Assembly (NCBI GenBank): GCA_030425295.1 | Contig: JAUIAT010000004.1 | Location: 79,019 to 143,018, forward strand | Length of the DNA stretch: 64,000 bases | Direction: 5' to 3' | DNA from: Gammaproteobacteria bacterium | Lineage (GTDB): Bacteria; Pseudomonadota; Gammaproteobacteria; JAUIAT01 | Part shown: piece after piece, positions 26,852 to 36,882 of the stretch | How positions within the stretch are numbered: the stretch's first letter is position 1 | How the letters are laid out: each line of letters opens with the position of its first letter | Notes under the pieces: model-generated | Databases searched by the model: none | What the model was told of the DNA's origin: nothing | What the model saw: only the letters and a program-made list of their open reading frames with translations | Made by a program: the position numbers and the translations under genes

Positions 26852-29140
26852 TTACTCTTCAACTGAAACTATATAATCGCACTCTTTTTGTGGGCACACT
26901 TTTTGTGTGCCATTACGCTTAGTAGTTTTAATAGTAAGTATAGGCCATTTACACTTAGGGCATGGTTCATTAACTGGTTCATTCCAAATAGCATATTTAC
27001 ACTTAGGGTATCTGCTGCATGAATAGAAAATTTTGCCGCGTCGACTCTTACGCTGCAAAATTGTACCTTCATTACACTCTGGGCATTTCACTTCAGTATC
27101 TTTTGGCTTCTCTAAAGGCTCAATATGCTTACACTCAGGATAGTTGCTACACCCAATAAAACGACCATAACGACCTTGCTTATAGACCAAATCATGCTCA
27201 CAGTCAGGGCATTTACGATCTTCAACAACTTGGTTTACCTGTGGAGCATCGGCATCATCTTCGACACCTCGAGTATACTTACACTCAGGATAACCTGTAC
27301 AACCAATAAATCTTCCAGAGCGACCAAGTCTTTTTACTAAAGGCTTGGAGCATTCAGGGCAGTTTTCATCAATTTCTTCTTGGGTCACATCCTTACGACT
27401 GACTTTCTCTTCAATCTCTTTAACTAAAGTGATAAATGGATCCCAGAAAGATCTCAACAACGGAACCATATGTTCTTCATCACGAGATACTGCGTCAAGC
27501 TGATCTTCTAACTGTGCTGTAAAATCATAATCAACATATTTAGAAAAATAATTAGTCAAGAAATAATTTACCACTCGGCCAATATCAGTTGGTACAAATC
27601 GTTTATTATCCATTACAACATAATCACGTGCACGCAACGTTGATAGAATAGAAGCGTAAGTTGACGGGCGACCAATGCCAAATTCTTCTAATGCTTTAAC
27701 AAGTGATGCCTCAGAGTAACGCGGTGGAGGTTCAGTGAAGTGTTGATTACTAACGATGTTCTTAAGATCAATCCATTGCCCTTCTTCCATAGGAGGCAAC
27801 ATTTTTTCATCTTTATCATCATCCTTTTCATCACCTTCGTCTTTATCTTCCATATAAACGGACATAAATCCAGGATTGGCGATGACCGAACCATTAGCGC
27901 GGAACATATTACTATCACCACACTGTAGATCAACTGCAACAGTATTAAGAGTTGCATGAATCATCTGGCAAGCAACGGTACGACGCCAAATTAATTGATA
28001 AAGCTTGAATTGGTCAGAATTAAGAGCTGACTTCATTGCATCTGGTGATCTAAATACAGATGTCGGACGAATCGCTTCGTGAGCTTCTTGAGCATTTTTG
28101 GATTTCTTCTTGAAAACACGAGGTGAATCCGGAAGATTTTCAGGGCCGTACTCCTGAGAAATATAATCACGAATCTCGGCAATTGCCTCGGCTGCCATGT
28201 TAACAGAGTCAGTACGCATGTAAGTGATCAGACCGATAGCGCCTTCAGAAGTTTCAACACCTTCATAAAGAGATTGAGCTACTCTCATTGTGCGGTCAGC
28301 ACTAAACCCAAGCTTTCTTGACGCCTCTTGCTGTAATGTAGACGTAATAAATGGTGGTGTTGGATTACGTTTTCGTTGCTTCTTCGTCACTTTGCTAACG
28401 AGCAGCTTATCTTTACCAGCATTTTTTAGTTTGTCTTCAGCTTCTTTGGCTTGCTTACTATTTACAATAGTAAACTGTTCTACTTTCTCACCTTCATAAA
28501 TATTTAATTTGGCGTCAAAAGATTTATTTTCAGCTTTAAGATTAGCAATGATGCTCCAATACTCTTGAGATTTAAATTGCTCAATATCAATTTCACGCTC
28601 AACAATAAGACGCAAAGCAGGACTCTGAACACGACCAGCGGATAGGCCAGGTTTAACCTTCTTCCATAGCAATGGAGATAAATTAAAACCGACTAAATAA
28701 TCTAGCGCTCTCCTCGCTTGCTGTGCATTAACTAGCGGCATAGATATTTCACGAGGATTATCAACTGCGTTCTTGATAGCAGTTTTAGTAATTTCGTTAA
28801 AAACGACTCGACTTACATTTTTATCTTTAAGAAGTTTTTTACTTTCTAATAACTCACATAAATGCCAAGCAATAGCTTCACCTTCGCGATCAGGGTCAGG
28901 GGCAAGCAGAAGATTATCAACAGACTTAATGGCTTTAGCAATGGCATCAACGTGCTTTTTGTTGCGATCAATTGCTTGATACTTCATGGCAAACTCATGA
29001 TCAGTATCAACCGCGCCTTCTTTTGGCACAAGGTCACGCACATGCCCGAATGAAGCGAGCACTTGATAATCACTTCCAAGATATTTTTTAATTGTTTTTG
29101 CTTTTGCAGGTGACTCAACAATCACCAGATTTTTAGCCAT
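26852..29140 (-). CDS. topA: DNA topoisomerase I
   Basis: Type IA topoisomerase that relaxes negative supercoils. The 762-residue protein starts MAKNLVIVESPAKAKTIKKY (Toprim glutamate), has PDPDREGEAIAWHL, the catalytic tyrosine region GLITYMRTDS, and LVKALEEFGIGRPSTYASIL. The C-terminus holds four zinc-ribbon units with CxxC pairs (CPECSKPL, CPDCEHDL, CPECNEGT, CPKCKWPI) and a final variant. ATG at 29140 follows AAGGAAG; the longer start (29170) lacks family support. The upstream neighbour dprA fits the common dprA-topA arrangement, with MITE copy C between them. Confidence 0.97.
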   Translation of the reverse strand: MAKNLVIVESPAKAKTIKKYLGSDYQVLASFGHVRDLVPKEGAVDTDHEFAMKYQAIDRNKKHVDAIAKAIKSVDNLLLAPDPDREGEAIAWHLCELLESKKLLKDKNVSRVVFNEITKTAIKNAVDNPREISMPLVNAQQARRALDYLVGFNLSPLLWKKVKPGLSAGRVQSPALRLIVEREIDIEQFKSQEYWSIIANLKAENKSFDAKLNIYEGEKVEQFTIVNSKQAKEAEDKLKNAGKDKLLVSKVTKKQRKRNPTPPFITSTLQQEASRKLGFSADRTMRVAQSLYEGVETSEGAIGLITYMRTDSVNMAAEAIAEIRDYISQEYGPENLPDSPRVFKKKSKNAQEAHEAIRPTSVFRSPDAMKSALNSDQFKLYQLIWRRTVACQMIHATLNTVAVDLQCGDSNMFRANGSVIANPGFMSVYMEDKDEGDEKDDDKDEKMLPPMEEGQWIDLKNIVSNQHFTEPPPRYSEASLVKALEEFGIGRPSTYASILSTLRARDYVVMDNKRFVPTDIGRVVNYFLTNYFSKYVDYDFTAQLEDQLDAVSRDEEHMVPLLRSFWDPFITLVKEIEEKVSRKDVTQEEIDENCPECSKPLVKRLGRSGRFIGCTGYPECKYTRGVEDDADAPQVNQVVEDRKCPDCEHDLVYKQGRYGRFIGCSNYPECKHIEPLEKPKDTEVKCPECNEGTILQRKSRRGKIFYSCSRYPKCKYAIWNEPVNEPCPKCKWPILTIKTTKRNGTQKVCPQKECDYIVSVEE

Positions 29141-29243
29141 ACTGATATCTTCCTTTTTAAAGAATGGCACATTCTTGCATTTCTTCCCTGATTACTCAAG
29201 AATAAAATTTATTTAAGAAAAAAATCAATATTATTCCAGAATA

Positions 29244-29402
29244 AGGTCTGTTAACAATTAGTGTTGAAAAGCAAAAATATCTAGAATGCAGAGAAAACTT
29301 GTTCTTTAATTAAGCTAATAGCCTCTCTATTTAACGAATTAAAGGGGAAATTTTCACAAATTATAGAAATTTGCATCTGTAAGTCCGATTGTTAATAGAT
29401 CA
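29244..29402. repeat. MITE-like inverted-repeat element, copy C
   Basis: About 159 bp between topA and dprA, more diverged than B: left AAGGTCTGTTAACAATTAG, right CCGATTGTTAATAGATCAT. The interior shares TTCACAAATTATAGAAATTTGCA-type sequence with B. Nothing else was seen in the roughly 300-bp gap. Confidence 0.85.
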
Positions 29403-29445
29403 TAAGCTTTTATATCATATCGATATTCTATGTAAAAGTTCAAAC

Positions 29446-30543
29446 TTACAATTTAATGAATCCACCATGGGACATCTCGACCAATTCTTCTACTTCTAGT
29501 TCAACTAAAGCATTGGATACGGTCTCAGAACTAAAATTTGATCTTTGAATTATTAAATCCACTTCTGTTGGAGCAGAATCTAATAAATCTAAAACTCTCA
29601 AAGCTTCATCCGATATATTACTATCAACCACTGTCTTTTTCTGCGAATTAAACTCTGCTAAAGATTCTAAATCAATCAAAATATCATCGGCAGTCTCAAC
29701 AAGTTTTGCTCCATCTCTAATAATCTTATGGCAACCTCTACTCAAAGGATTATGGATAGATCCTGGTATTGCAAAAACCTCTCTACCTTGCTCTAAAGCC
29801 TGGTAGGCAGTAATCAATGATCCGCTCTTAACATTTGCCTCTATCACCAAAGTACCAAGCGATAATCCACTAATTATTCTATTTCGTCGAGGAAAGTTTT
29901 TGGCTTCTGGCTGAGTACCAAATGAATATTCTGAAACCAACAAACCACCATTAGCTATAATCTCAGCAGCTAATCGCTTATTACTTGCTGGATACACCCT
30001 CTCCAAAGAACAACCAGTTACAGCAATTGTTTTGGATTTAACATCTAAGGCTCCTCTATGAGCCATAGCATCAATACCAAGGGCTAATCCACTTGTAACC
30101 ACAAGTCCTACTTCACTCATATGCCTAGAGAAATCATAAGCATTTTGCTTGCCAGAAGCAGTTGGATTTCTGCTACCGACAATAGAGATTTGCTGTGCTG
30201 ACAGACACCCAATATCTCCCCTTAAAAACAAACCTAAAGGCCTGCTGCCAGTCTCAGATAAAAGTCTTGGGTATAAGTCATCAGTACAGCATATAAAATG
30301 ATTTAAATCATTAGACTCTAACCATAATAGATCTTGCTTAACCCCTTTCCAATCGGGGCGTTTCAAAGCATTCACCAAAGCCTGCGGATAGCCAAAACTT
30401 TGCAAAGAACCTGCTGCATCAAAAATTGATTTAACATCTCCAAATGCCTCAAAAAGTGAGGCGAAACGACGATAAGTCATATTAGGAGTTCTCATTAATG
30501 CAAGCCAATATTTTAAATTTTCAGTATTTTTTAAATGTTCCAT
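29446..30543 (-). CDS. dprA: DNA processing protein DprA (Smf)
   Basis: Loads RecA onto incoming single-stranded DNA in natural transformation. The 365-residue product has an N-terminal SAM-like region, then the Rossmann-like core: ISIVGSRNPTASGKQNAYDF, VTSGLALGIDAMAHRGAL, TIAVTGCSLERVYPASN, FPRRNRIISGLSLGTLVIEA, SGSLITAYQALEQGREVFAI and PGSIHNPLSRGCHKIIRDGA. A C-terminal winged helix (about 300-365) is present, as in many gammaproteobacteria. Full length suggests that competence functions may persist; no other com genes are in view. Confidence 0.95.
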   Translation of the reverse strand: MEHLKNTENLKYWLALMRTPNMTYRRFASLFEAFGDVKSIFDAAGSLQSFGYPQALVNALKRPDWKGVKQDLLWLESNDLNHFICCTDDLYPRLLSETGSRPLGLFLRGDIGCLSAQQISIVGSRNPTASGKQNAYDFSRHMSEVGLVVTSGLALGIDAMAHRGALDVKSKTIAVTGCSLERVYPASNKRLAAEIIANGGLLVSEYSFGTQPEAKNFPRRNRIISGLSLGTLVIEANVKSGSLITAYQALEQGREVFAIPGSIHNPLSRGCHKIIRDGAKLVETADDILIDLESLAEFNSQKKTVVDSNISDEALRVLDLLDSAPTEVDLIIQRSNFSSETVSNALVELEVEELVEMSHGGFIKL

Positions 30544-30688
30544 GCAGAATAATTTACCCTACATGGAAAGTTCATCAATACCGTATTTTGGCCTTACTTA
30601 CTCTCTCACTGCAAGATGCTAGAGTACCCATAATTGCTTAACCAAGACTATCTTCGAAACACATACCGTTAAATATTTTTAGGGTTTT

Positions 30689-31930
30689 CTAAGATAATTT
30701 CTTATGAATAAGTTTATAAACAATAATACTACCGATGCTGTCCCCTTCGACATTTACAGTTGTACGTAAAGCATCCAAAAACCTATCTATTGGTATTAAA
30801 ATAGCAATCGCCTCAACAGGCAGTCCAACTGATTGCAAAACCATAACCATGGTTACCATACCAGCACTTGGTATGCCCGGGGCACCTAATGAGGCAAGAA
30901 TAGAAGTAAAAAACACAACACACTGCTGAACTATATTTAATTCTATTCCATAAAGGTTAGCGATAAACATGGCAGCTACGGCTTCATATAAAGCTGTACC
31001 ATCCATATTTATAGTGGCTCCTAAAGGCAACACAAATCCAGCCACGTCCTTATCAACTTTTAAATTATTTTCAACGCAATCCATAGTTACAGGAAGAGTT
31101 GCAGAACTTGAACTAGTTGCGAAAGCAGTTATAAATGCTCGTCTCATTCCTTTTAAATATTTTAGTGGGGACATCTTTGCAAAAGTCACTAATAATCCAG
31201 GCAATATAACTAAGCCATGAAATAAAAGCACTCCTATAACCAAAATAATAAACTGACTAATTGTTATGAAAAAAGATATGTCTTGTGTAGCAACTAGCTT
31301 TATTAAAAGCGCCATAATACCAATAGGAGCAATTCGCATAATCCAATGCACAATAGTCATAATTAACTCAAATGTCTCATTGAGTAAACTTATAATGTTT
31401 TTAGCCCCTTTACCCACCTTAACAATAGATATCCCTAATAAAATTGCAAATATAACAGTAGGAAGTACTGCGCCTTGAGCCATCGCTTCAAATGGGTTCA
31501 CAAAAAGATGAGCAAAAAAACTCTCAAAAAATGCGGACAAAGATAGATCAGATACCTTAGTTAAGCTATCGTTTACATTCAAAGCTCCCAAATTCAGACC
31601 AGATCCAGGATGAAAGATATTTACCGCTACCAAACCTACGCCAATAGCTATACTTGTAGTCAACGCAAAATATGAAACAGAATACTTCCACACTCTATGC
31701 ATTTCTTTGTGTGACTGCAAATTTGCTATACCCACACAAATCGAGGTAAACACAAGAGGAATAAGAATCATCTTTAGCAGATTAACAAAAATATCACCGA
31801 CAATACCGCTGACATACAAAATAGAATCAAAATTAGATATTTGATCTTGTCCTAAAAAATTCAGAGCAACACCTACACTTACTCCCAGCATGGCTCCAAC
31901 AAGAATTTGGGTATTCAATGAAAACTTCAT
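30689..31930 (-). CDS. dicarboxylate/amino acid:cation symporter (DAACS)
   Basis: Inner-membrane transporter of the GltP/GltT/DctA family, 413 residues. Signatures: ILIPLVFTSICVGIANL, a serine-rich re-entrant loop TAFATSSSSATLPVTMDCVE, and PLGATINMDGTALYEAVAAM, all central to substrate and cation binding. ASLGAPGIPSAGMVTMVMVL forms the second hairpin. Likely substrates are glutamate/aspartate or C4-dicarboxylates; the sequence alone does not decide. Stands alone on the minus strand between dprA and ubiB. Confidence 0.92.
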   Translation of the reverse strand: MKFSLNTQILVGAMLGVSVGVALNFLGQDQISNFDSILYVSGIVGDIFVNLLKMILIPLVFTSICVGIANLQSHKEMHRVWKYSVSYFALTTSIAIGVGLVAVNIFHPGSGLNLGALNVNDSLTKVSDLSLSAFFESFFAHLFVNPFEAMAQGAVLPTVIFAILLGISIVKVGKGAKNIISLLNETFELIMTIVHWIMRIAPIGIMALLIKLVATQDISFFITISQFIILVIGVLLFHGLVILPGLLVTFAKMSPLKYLKGMRRAFITAFATSSSSATLPVTMDCVENNLKVDKDVAGFVLPLGATINMDGTALYEAVAAMFIANLYGIELNIVQQCVVFFTSILASLGAPGIPSAGMVTMVMVLQSVGLPVEAIAILIPIDRFLDALRTTVNVEGDSIGSIIVYKLIHKKLS

Positions 31931-31989
31931 AGTTACTCATTCCTTAAAATCCTTTATATTTTAAGGATAGTTTAAAATTAAAAAAAACT

Positions 31990-32043
31990 ATAGCCTATTG
32001 ACAGTTGGCATTTTTGCCTTGCAACACCAATTGCCAACAAAAC
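31990..32043. repeat. short MITE derivative H
   Basis: Read on the minus strand, directly after the ubiB stop: GTTGGCAATTGGTGTTGCAA, then a short joint and GCCAACTGTCAATAG. It corresponds to the two ends of the MITE with most of the interior lost, and forms a hairpin downstream of ubiB. Confidence 0.65.
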
Positions 32044-33609
32044 TTATAAGTACGATGCAAACAATGAAAAACAGGTTACTGCCAGTGAAGTTACAAGCAC
32101 GCCATATAGAAAGGGTTTTAAGGCACTATTTTCTGACTTATTTTTCTGCTCCCTATGAATATTTTGCTGTTTCTGCAAATTTTTAATATCATCTTGCTTC
32201 AAACGATCGTAGATTAAATCAGGCATTTCAGCAAACTGCTTTATCCAATATGGCATTCTTTCGCGCACAGTTTCTATCAATTTATTAACGCCAGTTTGCT
32301 CTTTGACCCAATCTTCAAGAAATGGTTTAGCAGTTTTCCATAAATTAAGATCTGGATATAATCTTCTACCAAGTGACTCTACATTTAATAAAGTCTTCTG
32401 CAAAAGTAAAAGTTGCGGCTGAATTTCCATATCAAATTGCTTTGCAGTTCTAAACAATTTAGCCAATAATTTGCCAAATGAAATTTCACGTAATGGACGC
32501 TCAAATACTGGCTCACAAACAGTACGAATGGTTGACTCAAACTCTTCAACTCTAGTATCTGAACTAACCCAGCCACTTTCAATATGTAAAAGAGCAACTC
32601 GCCTATAATCACGATTAAAAAAAGCAATCATATTTAATGCCAGATATTGCTGATCCCGTGGACTTAATGAACCCATTATCCCAAAATCAACAGTTATAAA
32701 CGATGGTCTAGCTGGGTTTTTGACTTCAACCATTACATTTCCTGGGTGAAGATCCGCATGAAAATAGCAGTGCTTAAATACCTGAGTAAAAAATATAATC
32801 ACTCCCATTTCAGCAAGCCGTTTTAGATTAACGCCTCGCTCTCTAAAAGATTCGACATCACTTACAGGCAACCCATGCACAAATTCAGTAACCATAATAT
32901 TGTGCTTTACATAAGGCCAATACACCTTAGGCACATGTAGCTCTGGACTACCCTCGAAGTTCCTTCTAAGCTGCGAAGCATTAGCCGCTTCGCGAATTAG
33001 ATCCAATTCTTCGTAAATTGTCTTCTCAAACTCTTCCACAATTTCAACAGGTTTTGCGCGTCTGCTAGCTTTCCAAACCCACTGAATAAAGCTTGCGAAC
33101 ATATACATTAACTGGATATCTTCTTTAACCACCTTATGCACTCTTGGGCGTAAAACTTTTACAGCGACAATAGTATCATCATGTAATTTTGCTTTATGAA
33201 CCTGGGCAATTGAAGCAGAAGCAATCGGTATTGGGTCAAATTCCTGGAAGCACTCAGTGATTGGTTTTTCGTAAGCTGCCTCAATAATTGCGATGGATTG
33301 CTCACTTGCAAATGGAGGAACACGATCTTGAAGCTTACTGAGCTCTTCAATTACATCATCTGGTAACAAAGCATAACGAACAGATAATATCTGTCCAAAT
33401 TTGATAAAAATAGGACCCAAGGCCTCAAGGGCTAAATGAACTCTCTGAGCTCTTGTCCACTTGTTTCGATAAAACCAATTAAATGGATTTAAATAGCTAA
33501 TAAATCGAAGTGGGCCCAACCACCTTACCTCAAGTAAAACACGATCTAAGCCATACTTAGCTACTATAAAATTGATATAAATGAAACGAAGGATTAACTT
33601 TATGCCCAT
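32044..33609 (-). CDS. ubiB: UbiB family ubiquinone biosynthesis kinase-like protein
   Basis: Atypical kinase/ATPase needed for ubiquinone biosynthesis, anchored to the inner membrane. 521 residues: the KxGQ motif is in GPIFIKFGQILSVR, followed by ASASIAQVHKAKL (the alanine-rich nucleotide loop), VAVKVLRP (lysine), HADLHPGNVMV and TVDFGIMGSL (metal-binding aspartate). The C-terminus ends in a hydrophobic anchor (YGVLVTSLAVTCFSLFA). It is the last gene of a run beginning with glmS, 1 bp after hemY. E. coli ubiB sits with ubiE/ubiJ, so placement behind hem genes is a difference. Confidence 0.94.
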   Translation of the reverse strand: MGIKLILRFIYINFIVAKYGLDRVLLEVRWLGPLRFISYLNPFNWFYRNKWTRAQRVHLALEALGPIFIKFGQILSVRYALLPDDVIEELSKLQDRVPPFASEQSIAIIEAAYEKPITECFQEFDPIPIASASIAQVHKAKLHDDTIVAVKVLRPRVHKVVKEDIQLMYMFASFIQWVWKASRRAKPVEIVEEFEKTIYEELDLIREAANASQLRRNFEGSPELHVPKVYWPYVKHNIMVTEFVHGLPVSDVESFRERGVNLKRLAEMGVIIFFTQVFKHCYFHADLHPGNVMVEVKNPARPSFITVDFGIMGSLSPRDQQYLALNMIAFFNRDYRRVALLHIESGWVSSDTRVEEFESTIRTVCEPVFERPLREISFGKLLAKLFRTAKQFDMEIQPQLLLLQKTLLNVESLGRRLYPDLNLWKTAKPFLEDWVKEQTGVNKLIETVRERMPYWIKQFAEMPDLIYDRLKQDDIKNLQKQQNIHREQKNKSENSALKPFLYGVLVTSLAVTCFSLFASYL

Positions 33610-33610
33610 T

Positions 33611-34795
33611 TTATTTTCCTGCTGCTAAAAGCAATCCCTGCTTGTAATAATAATTTGCCTTGGCAATCTCCCCAGTCTCTTCAAGCAATTGAGCTAACTC
33701 AAAATAAGCGTACTTATTTCCTTTATGCCTAATACATGCATCAAGGTATTCTCTAGCTTTACCCCACAGCTTAGCTCTCTTACATATACGCCCTAAAGTT
33801 AAAAGAAGAGAAGCATGCTTGCCATGCGACTTAAGCCACCCTTCAGCAAGGCTCAATTGTTTCACTGGATCATCAGCCACCATCAGCCCAAAATAAATGA
33901 CCAATTTTTTGTCCCAACTTTTCTTTAAGATTTCAGATATAAGACCCAAGGCCTCGCTTGGTCTTTCTTGCAGCATCAATGCCTCAACATATATCGCAAC
34001 TAGACCCGAATTCGACCGTAAATTACTTGGAAGATTCTTAAATATTTCATCAAGCTTTTTCCAATTTTTTACTGCGACCAAATTACGAATTCTATTTTCT
34101 GCAACTATAAACTCAAGTTCTTGCAGTTCAGTAGATTTAAATACCGCGCGCTTTTTAAGCGAAGGTAATAATAGCCACAATTGATCCCAATCATTAAGGG
34201 ACTCATAAGCTTCTTTCAACAAGCGCATAACATAAATGTGATTAGGAATAACTGTATGCAAATGACTCAAAGTAGCAGCAGCCTCCTCATACTGCTTAGC
34301 CTTGAGTTGCAATCTAGCCTGATTTAACGTAACAGCAATTTTCGAAGAATCTTTTAGCATATTAGCACGCCGAAAATACTCATCCCTTCTTTTATAGTCG
34401 CCTTGCGCTTGAGCAGCACGAGCCGCTACTAAATAATTTATAAATGGTATTTCACTATCTTTAACTCTTTTGATAAGTTGCTTTTCCGCCTTACCCCACT
34501 GCCCTTCAGCCAGCATTCTAAAACCTAAATTAGTAGCCTTTCTAGCTTTATAACGCTTTCTATACTTACTCCAACGAGAAATATTATAACCAGTTCTAGA
34601 AATACCCCTTAGTATTCTAAAAATTAAGAACAATAATAAAAAGATGACGGTTATTGTGAAAAGTGCAAACCATAGGGTTGTCTCAAGAGTCCATTCACTA
34701 TAGGAAACTAAAACATACCCAGGATCAGCCTCGATTTTTACACCTAACCAAACTGCTAGACATAAAACAATTACTATATAAATTAAAACACGCAT
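33611..34795 (-). CDS. hemY: HemY-like TPR membrane protein
   Basis: HemY of the hemCDXY cluster: an inner-membrane protein with tetratricopeptide repeats, role in tetrapyrrole metabolism unclear (not the protoporphyrinogen oxidase of the same name). The 394-residue product has two N-terminal membrane helices (VLIYIVIVLCLAVWLG; TLWFALFTITVIFLLLFLIF) and TPR-like helices with WGKAEKQLIK, AQAQGDYKRRDEYFRRA and YFELAQLLEETGEIAKANYY. It follows hemX by 3 bp and precedes ubiB by 1 bp. Confidence 0.9.
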   Translation of the reverse strand: MRVLIYIVIVLCLAVWLGVKIEADPGYVLVSYSEWTLETTLWFALFTITVIFLLLFLIFRILRGISRTGYNISRWSKYRKRYKARKATNLGFRMLAEGQWGKAEKQLIKRVKDSEIPFINYLVAARAAQAQGDYKRRDEYFRRANMLKDSSKIAVTLNQARLQLKAKQYEEAAATLSHLHTVIPNHIYVMRLLKEAYESLNDWDQLWLLLPSLKKRAVFKSTELQELEFIVAENRIRNLVAVKNWKKLDEIFKNLPSNLRSNSGLVAIYVEALMLQERPSEALGLISEILKKSWDKKLVIYFGLMVADDPVKQLSLAEGWLKSHGKHASLLLTLGRICKRAKLWGKAREYLDACIRHKGNKYAYFELAQLLEETGEIAKANYYYKQGLLLAAGK

Positions 34796-34798
34796 AAC

Positions 34799-35803
34799 CT
34801 AGCCCAACTTATTAATTTCCGCAATAATAGGCTCAAGAGAAGGCATATTAACGCTGACTTTTTGCCTTGATAATTTTTTCAACATTTCATTTATAGCCTT
34901 AGTAGCCGTATCTTTTGAGTCAAAATATCTGCCAACCCAATTTACCACCTTGTTCAAGGAATTATCATATAAAGTTTGATTACCATGAAGCACAGCCCAC
35001 TGCGCCTGACTAATAGAATCCTGGATATTTAAAACAACGAATACTTCCTGCTTTGGCTCAATAAGTGGCATAACTTTCTTGCCATGATGTCTAATTATGA
35101 CCGCCCTATCAATAACAGCACCAACCTCTTCCCAGCCACGCTTCCACCAAGAAGTTTTTTGTTTAGGTTGAGAATTATCTGCTAGCTTTACCACTCTCCC
35201 TTCCTGACCTACATTTAACTCAACTGGCGCAATCTTCATATATGGAACTGCATCATTTAAAGCATCAAGCTGCACCATTAAATCAGCTATATTCGGGGAC
35301 TCAACCTCCTTGAGAGATAAAATGGTCCTCTCAATTGATTGTCGTAAACTAAGATACTCAATATCACCCTGATTGCTTACGAGTGACTTTGCGTTTTGCA
35401 GTATAGCAATAGCAGTTGGAATGTCTTTTTGGAAATGCAAACTAAACTCAGCCAATCTTATTAAATATTTTGACTCTCCTAAAACCCATTGATTTGACGA
35501 AGGCTGTTGACGCTTTATTTCATGTCTCACCCAGTTTTTCATGTCAGAAATTTGAACCATCTGACCATCAATTTGATTACTTAACTTAACGAGAGCGCTA
35601 TCACTTTTACCAATTTGATTCATAATATTTGAGTTATATTTGGTATTAGCATAGTTGCCAAGATAAACTGTAGCTCCAAGACCAATTATTAGCACAATGA
35701 AAAATAAGTTTAAAACAGCCTGCATACTAAACTTAGATTTAACCTTCTGCGACTGTAAAACCTTTTTTTCTGTTTTTTTATTTATATCAGCCTTTTCGGT
35801 CAT
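34799..35803 (-). CDS. hemX: HemX-like protein (uroporphyrinogen-III C-methyltransferase annotation)
   Basis: Member of the HemX family encoded after hemD. The 334-residue product has a short basic cytoplasmic N-terminus, one membrane helix (NLFFIVLIIGLGATVYLG) and a periplasmic alpha-helical domain with WVLGESKYLIRLAEFSLHFQ and TAIAILQNAK, the conserved core. Despite legacy annotation, no methyltransferase motif is visible, as in other HemX proteins. It overlaps the hemD 3' end by 17 nt, indicating coupled translation. Confidence 0.9.
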   Translation of the reverse strand: MTEKADINKKTEKKVLQSQKVKSKFSMQAVLNLFFIVLIIGLGATVYLGNYANTKYNSNIMNQIGKSDSALVKLSNQIDGQMVQISDMKNWVRHEIKRQQPSSNQWVLGESKYLIRLAEFSLHFQKDIPTAIAILQNAKSLVSNQGDIEYLSLRQSIERTILSLKEVESPNIADLMVQLDALNDAVPYMKIAPVELNVGQEGRVVKLADNSQPKQKTSWWKRGWEEVGAVIDRAVIIRHHGKKVMPLIEPKQEVFVVLNIQDSISQAQWAVLHGNQTLYDNSLNKVVNWVGRYFDSKDTATKAINEMLKKLSRQKVSVNMPSLEPIIAEINKLG

Positions 35804-36566
35804 CTTTGACTCCTTGTTCTACTAACACTTTAAGAATAGCACTATTACTAGAGTTTTCCGCTTTAAATGGCTTTTTTTTAAATCCCAAATCTTCAACCAA
35901 CTTAACCAATCTATCACTTATTACGATAATATTTTTGGTTAAAAGTTTGTGCTTTTGATTTTCACTTGCTGAACCAAGCAAATTTTCTAAACAAATCTGA
36001 CTGGTACCAAGCACCCAATCATATTTATCAACATCTAATAAAAGTAAATTTTTTGCTAATTTATCAGGAACTTTTCGCTTATAGCAGGTAATTTCAGAGA
36101 CACAAGCTCCTCGTTCGCTTAAGGTCTTCTTTAATAAATCTCGACCACCTTCACCGGAAATTATTGCGATTTTTTTTCCAGATACATTTAAAAGTTCAGG
36201 CAGGCTCAAGAGATTTTCACTGTTTGGAGTACCCTTTGGTAAAATTAGACTATTTACATCACAGTAATTTGAAACAGACTTAGCTGTTTCTTCGCCAATT
36301 GCAGCTATGATAACTTTATCATTTGTATAACTTGGGCAATACCTAAAGCTACCTTTTACAGCATAAACGCTAGTAAAAATCACCAAATCATAAGAATTTA
36401 AATCCTGTAAATTATGAATATTTTCACTAGTAATTGAATAAACTATTTCAACCACATTAAGCTGAGTAGCAAACCCTGCTGAAGCATTTATAAGCTCCAC
36501 AAGATCTGCGCCGCGGTTATCTGGACGAGGACTTAGCAAGCTAATTCCTTGCAAGTTATAACTCAT
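35787..36566 (-). CDS. hemD: uroporphyrinogen-III synthase
   Basis: Closes hydroxymethylbilane to uroporphyrinogen III in heme biosynthesis. The 259-residue product matches the poorly conserved HemD family: ISLLSPRPDNRGADL at the N-terminus, DLVIFTSVYAVKGS, IIAAIGEETAKSV, SENLLSLPELLNVSGKKIAI, GEGGRDLLKKTLSERGA and YDWVLGTSQICLENLL. Identification is strengthened by hemX-hemY directly downstream. hemC, usually just upstream, is missing; glmS and a NIF3-like gene take its place. Confidence 0.88.
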   Translation of the reverse strand: MSYNLQGISLLSPRPDNRGADLVELINASAGFATQLNVVEIVYSITSENIHNLQDLNSYDLVIFTSVYAVKGSFRYCPSYTNDKVIIAAIGEETAKSVSNYCDVNSLILPKGTPNSENLLSLPELLNVSGKKIAIISGEGGRDLLKKTLSERGACVSEITCYKRKVPDKLAKNLLLLDVDKYDWVLGTSQICLENLLGSASENQKHKLLTKNIIVISDRLVKLVEDLGFKKKPFKAENSSNSAILKVLVEQGVKDDRKG

Positions 36567-36877
36567 TAAAAGTCCTCAAGTTTAATCACCGTGTAAGCTG
36601 GTTCTTCGTAAGGATGAGCTAGCTTCATAGCTAAAATTACTGATTGCATTCGGCTTTCTTCGCAAACCATCTCAACTTTAATTTCACTAATCTTTTCAAC
36701 TCTACCTTGAGATCCAATATAGGGGTTACTACCTTCTAGAGCTCTAAACTGCCCCTGGACCATTACTTGCCAACAGCAAAAATCATAATTACCTATCTTA
36801 CCAGCTCCAGCCTCAAACACAGCATCTTTCACTTTTTCGGCGTGATTTTCAGGTACTAAAAAGCTAAATTTATACAT
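36566..36877 (-). CDS. small NIF3/YqfO C-terminal-domain protein
   Basis: A 103-residue protein similar to the CutA-like insert domain found in YqfO-type NIF3 proteins: MYKFSFLVPENHAEKVKDAV, FEAGAGKIGNYDFCCWQVMV, GQFRALEGSNPYIGSQG and LAMKLAHPYEEPAYTVIKLE. Stand-alone copies occur in many gammaproteobacteria; the function is unknown, with a PII-like fold expected. It shares one nucleotide with hemD and follows glmS by 5 bp, so it belongs to the same transcript. Confidence 0.85.
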   Translation of the reverse strand: MYKFSFLVPENHAEKVKDAVFEAGAGKIGNYDFCCWQVMVQGQFRALEGSNPYIGSQGRVEKISEIKVEMVCEESRMQSVILAMKLAHPYEEPAYTVIKLEDF

Positions 36878-36882
36878 ACAAA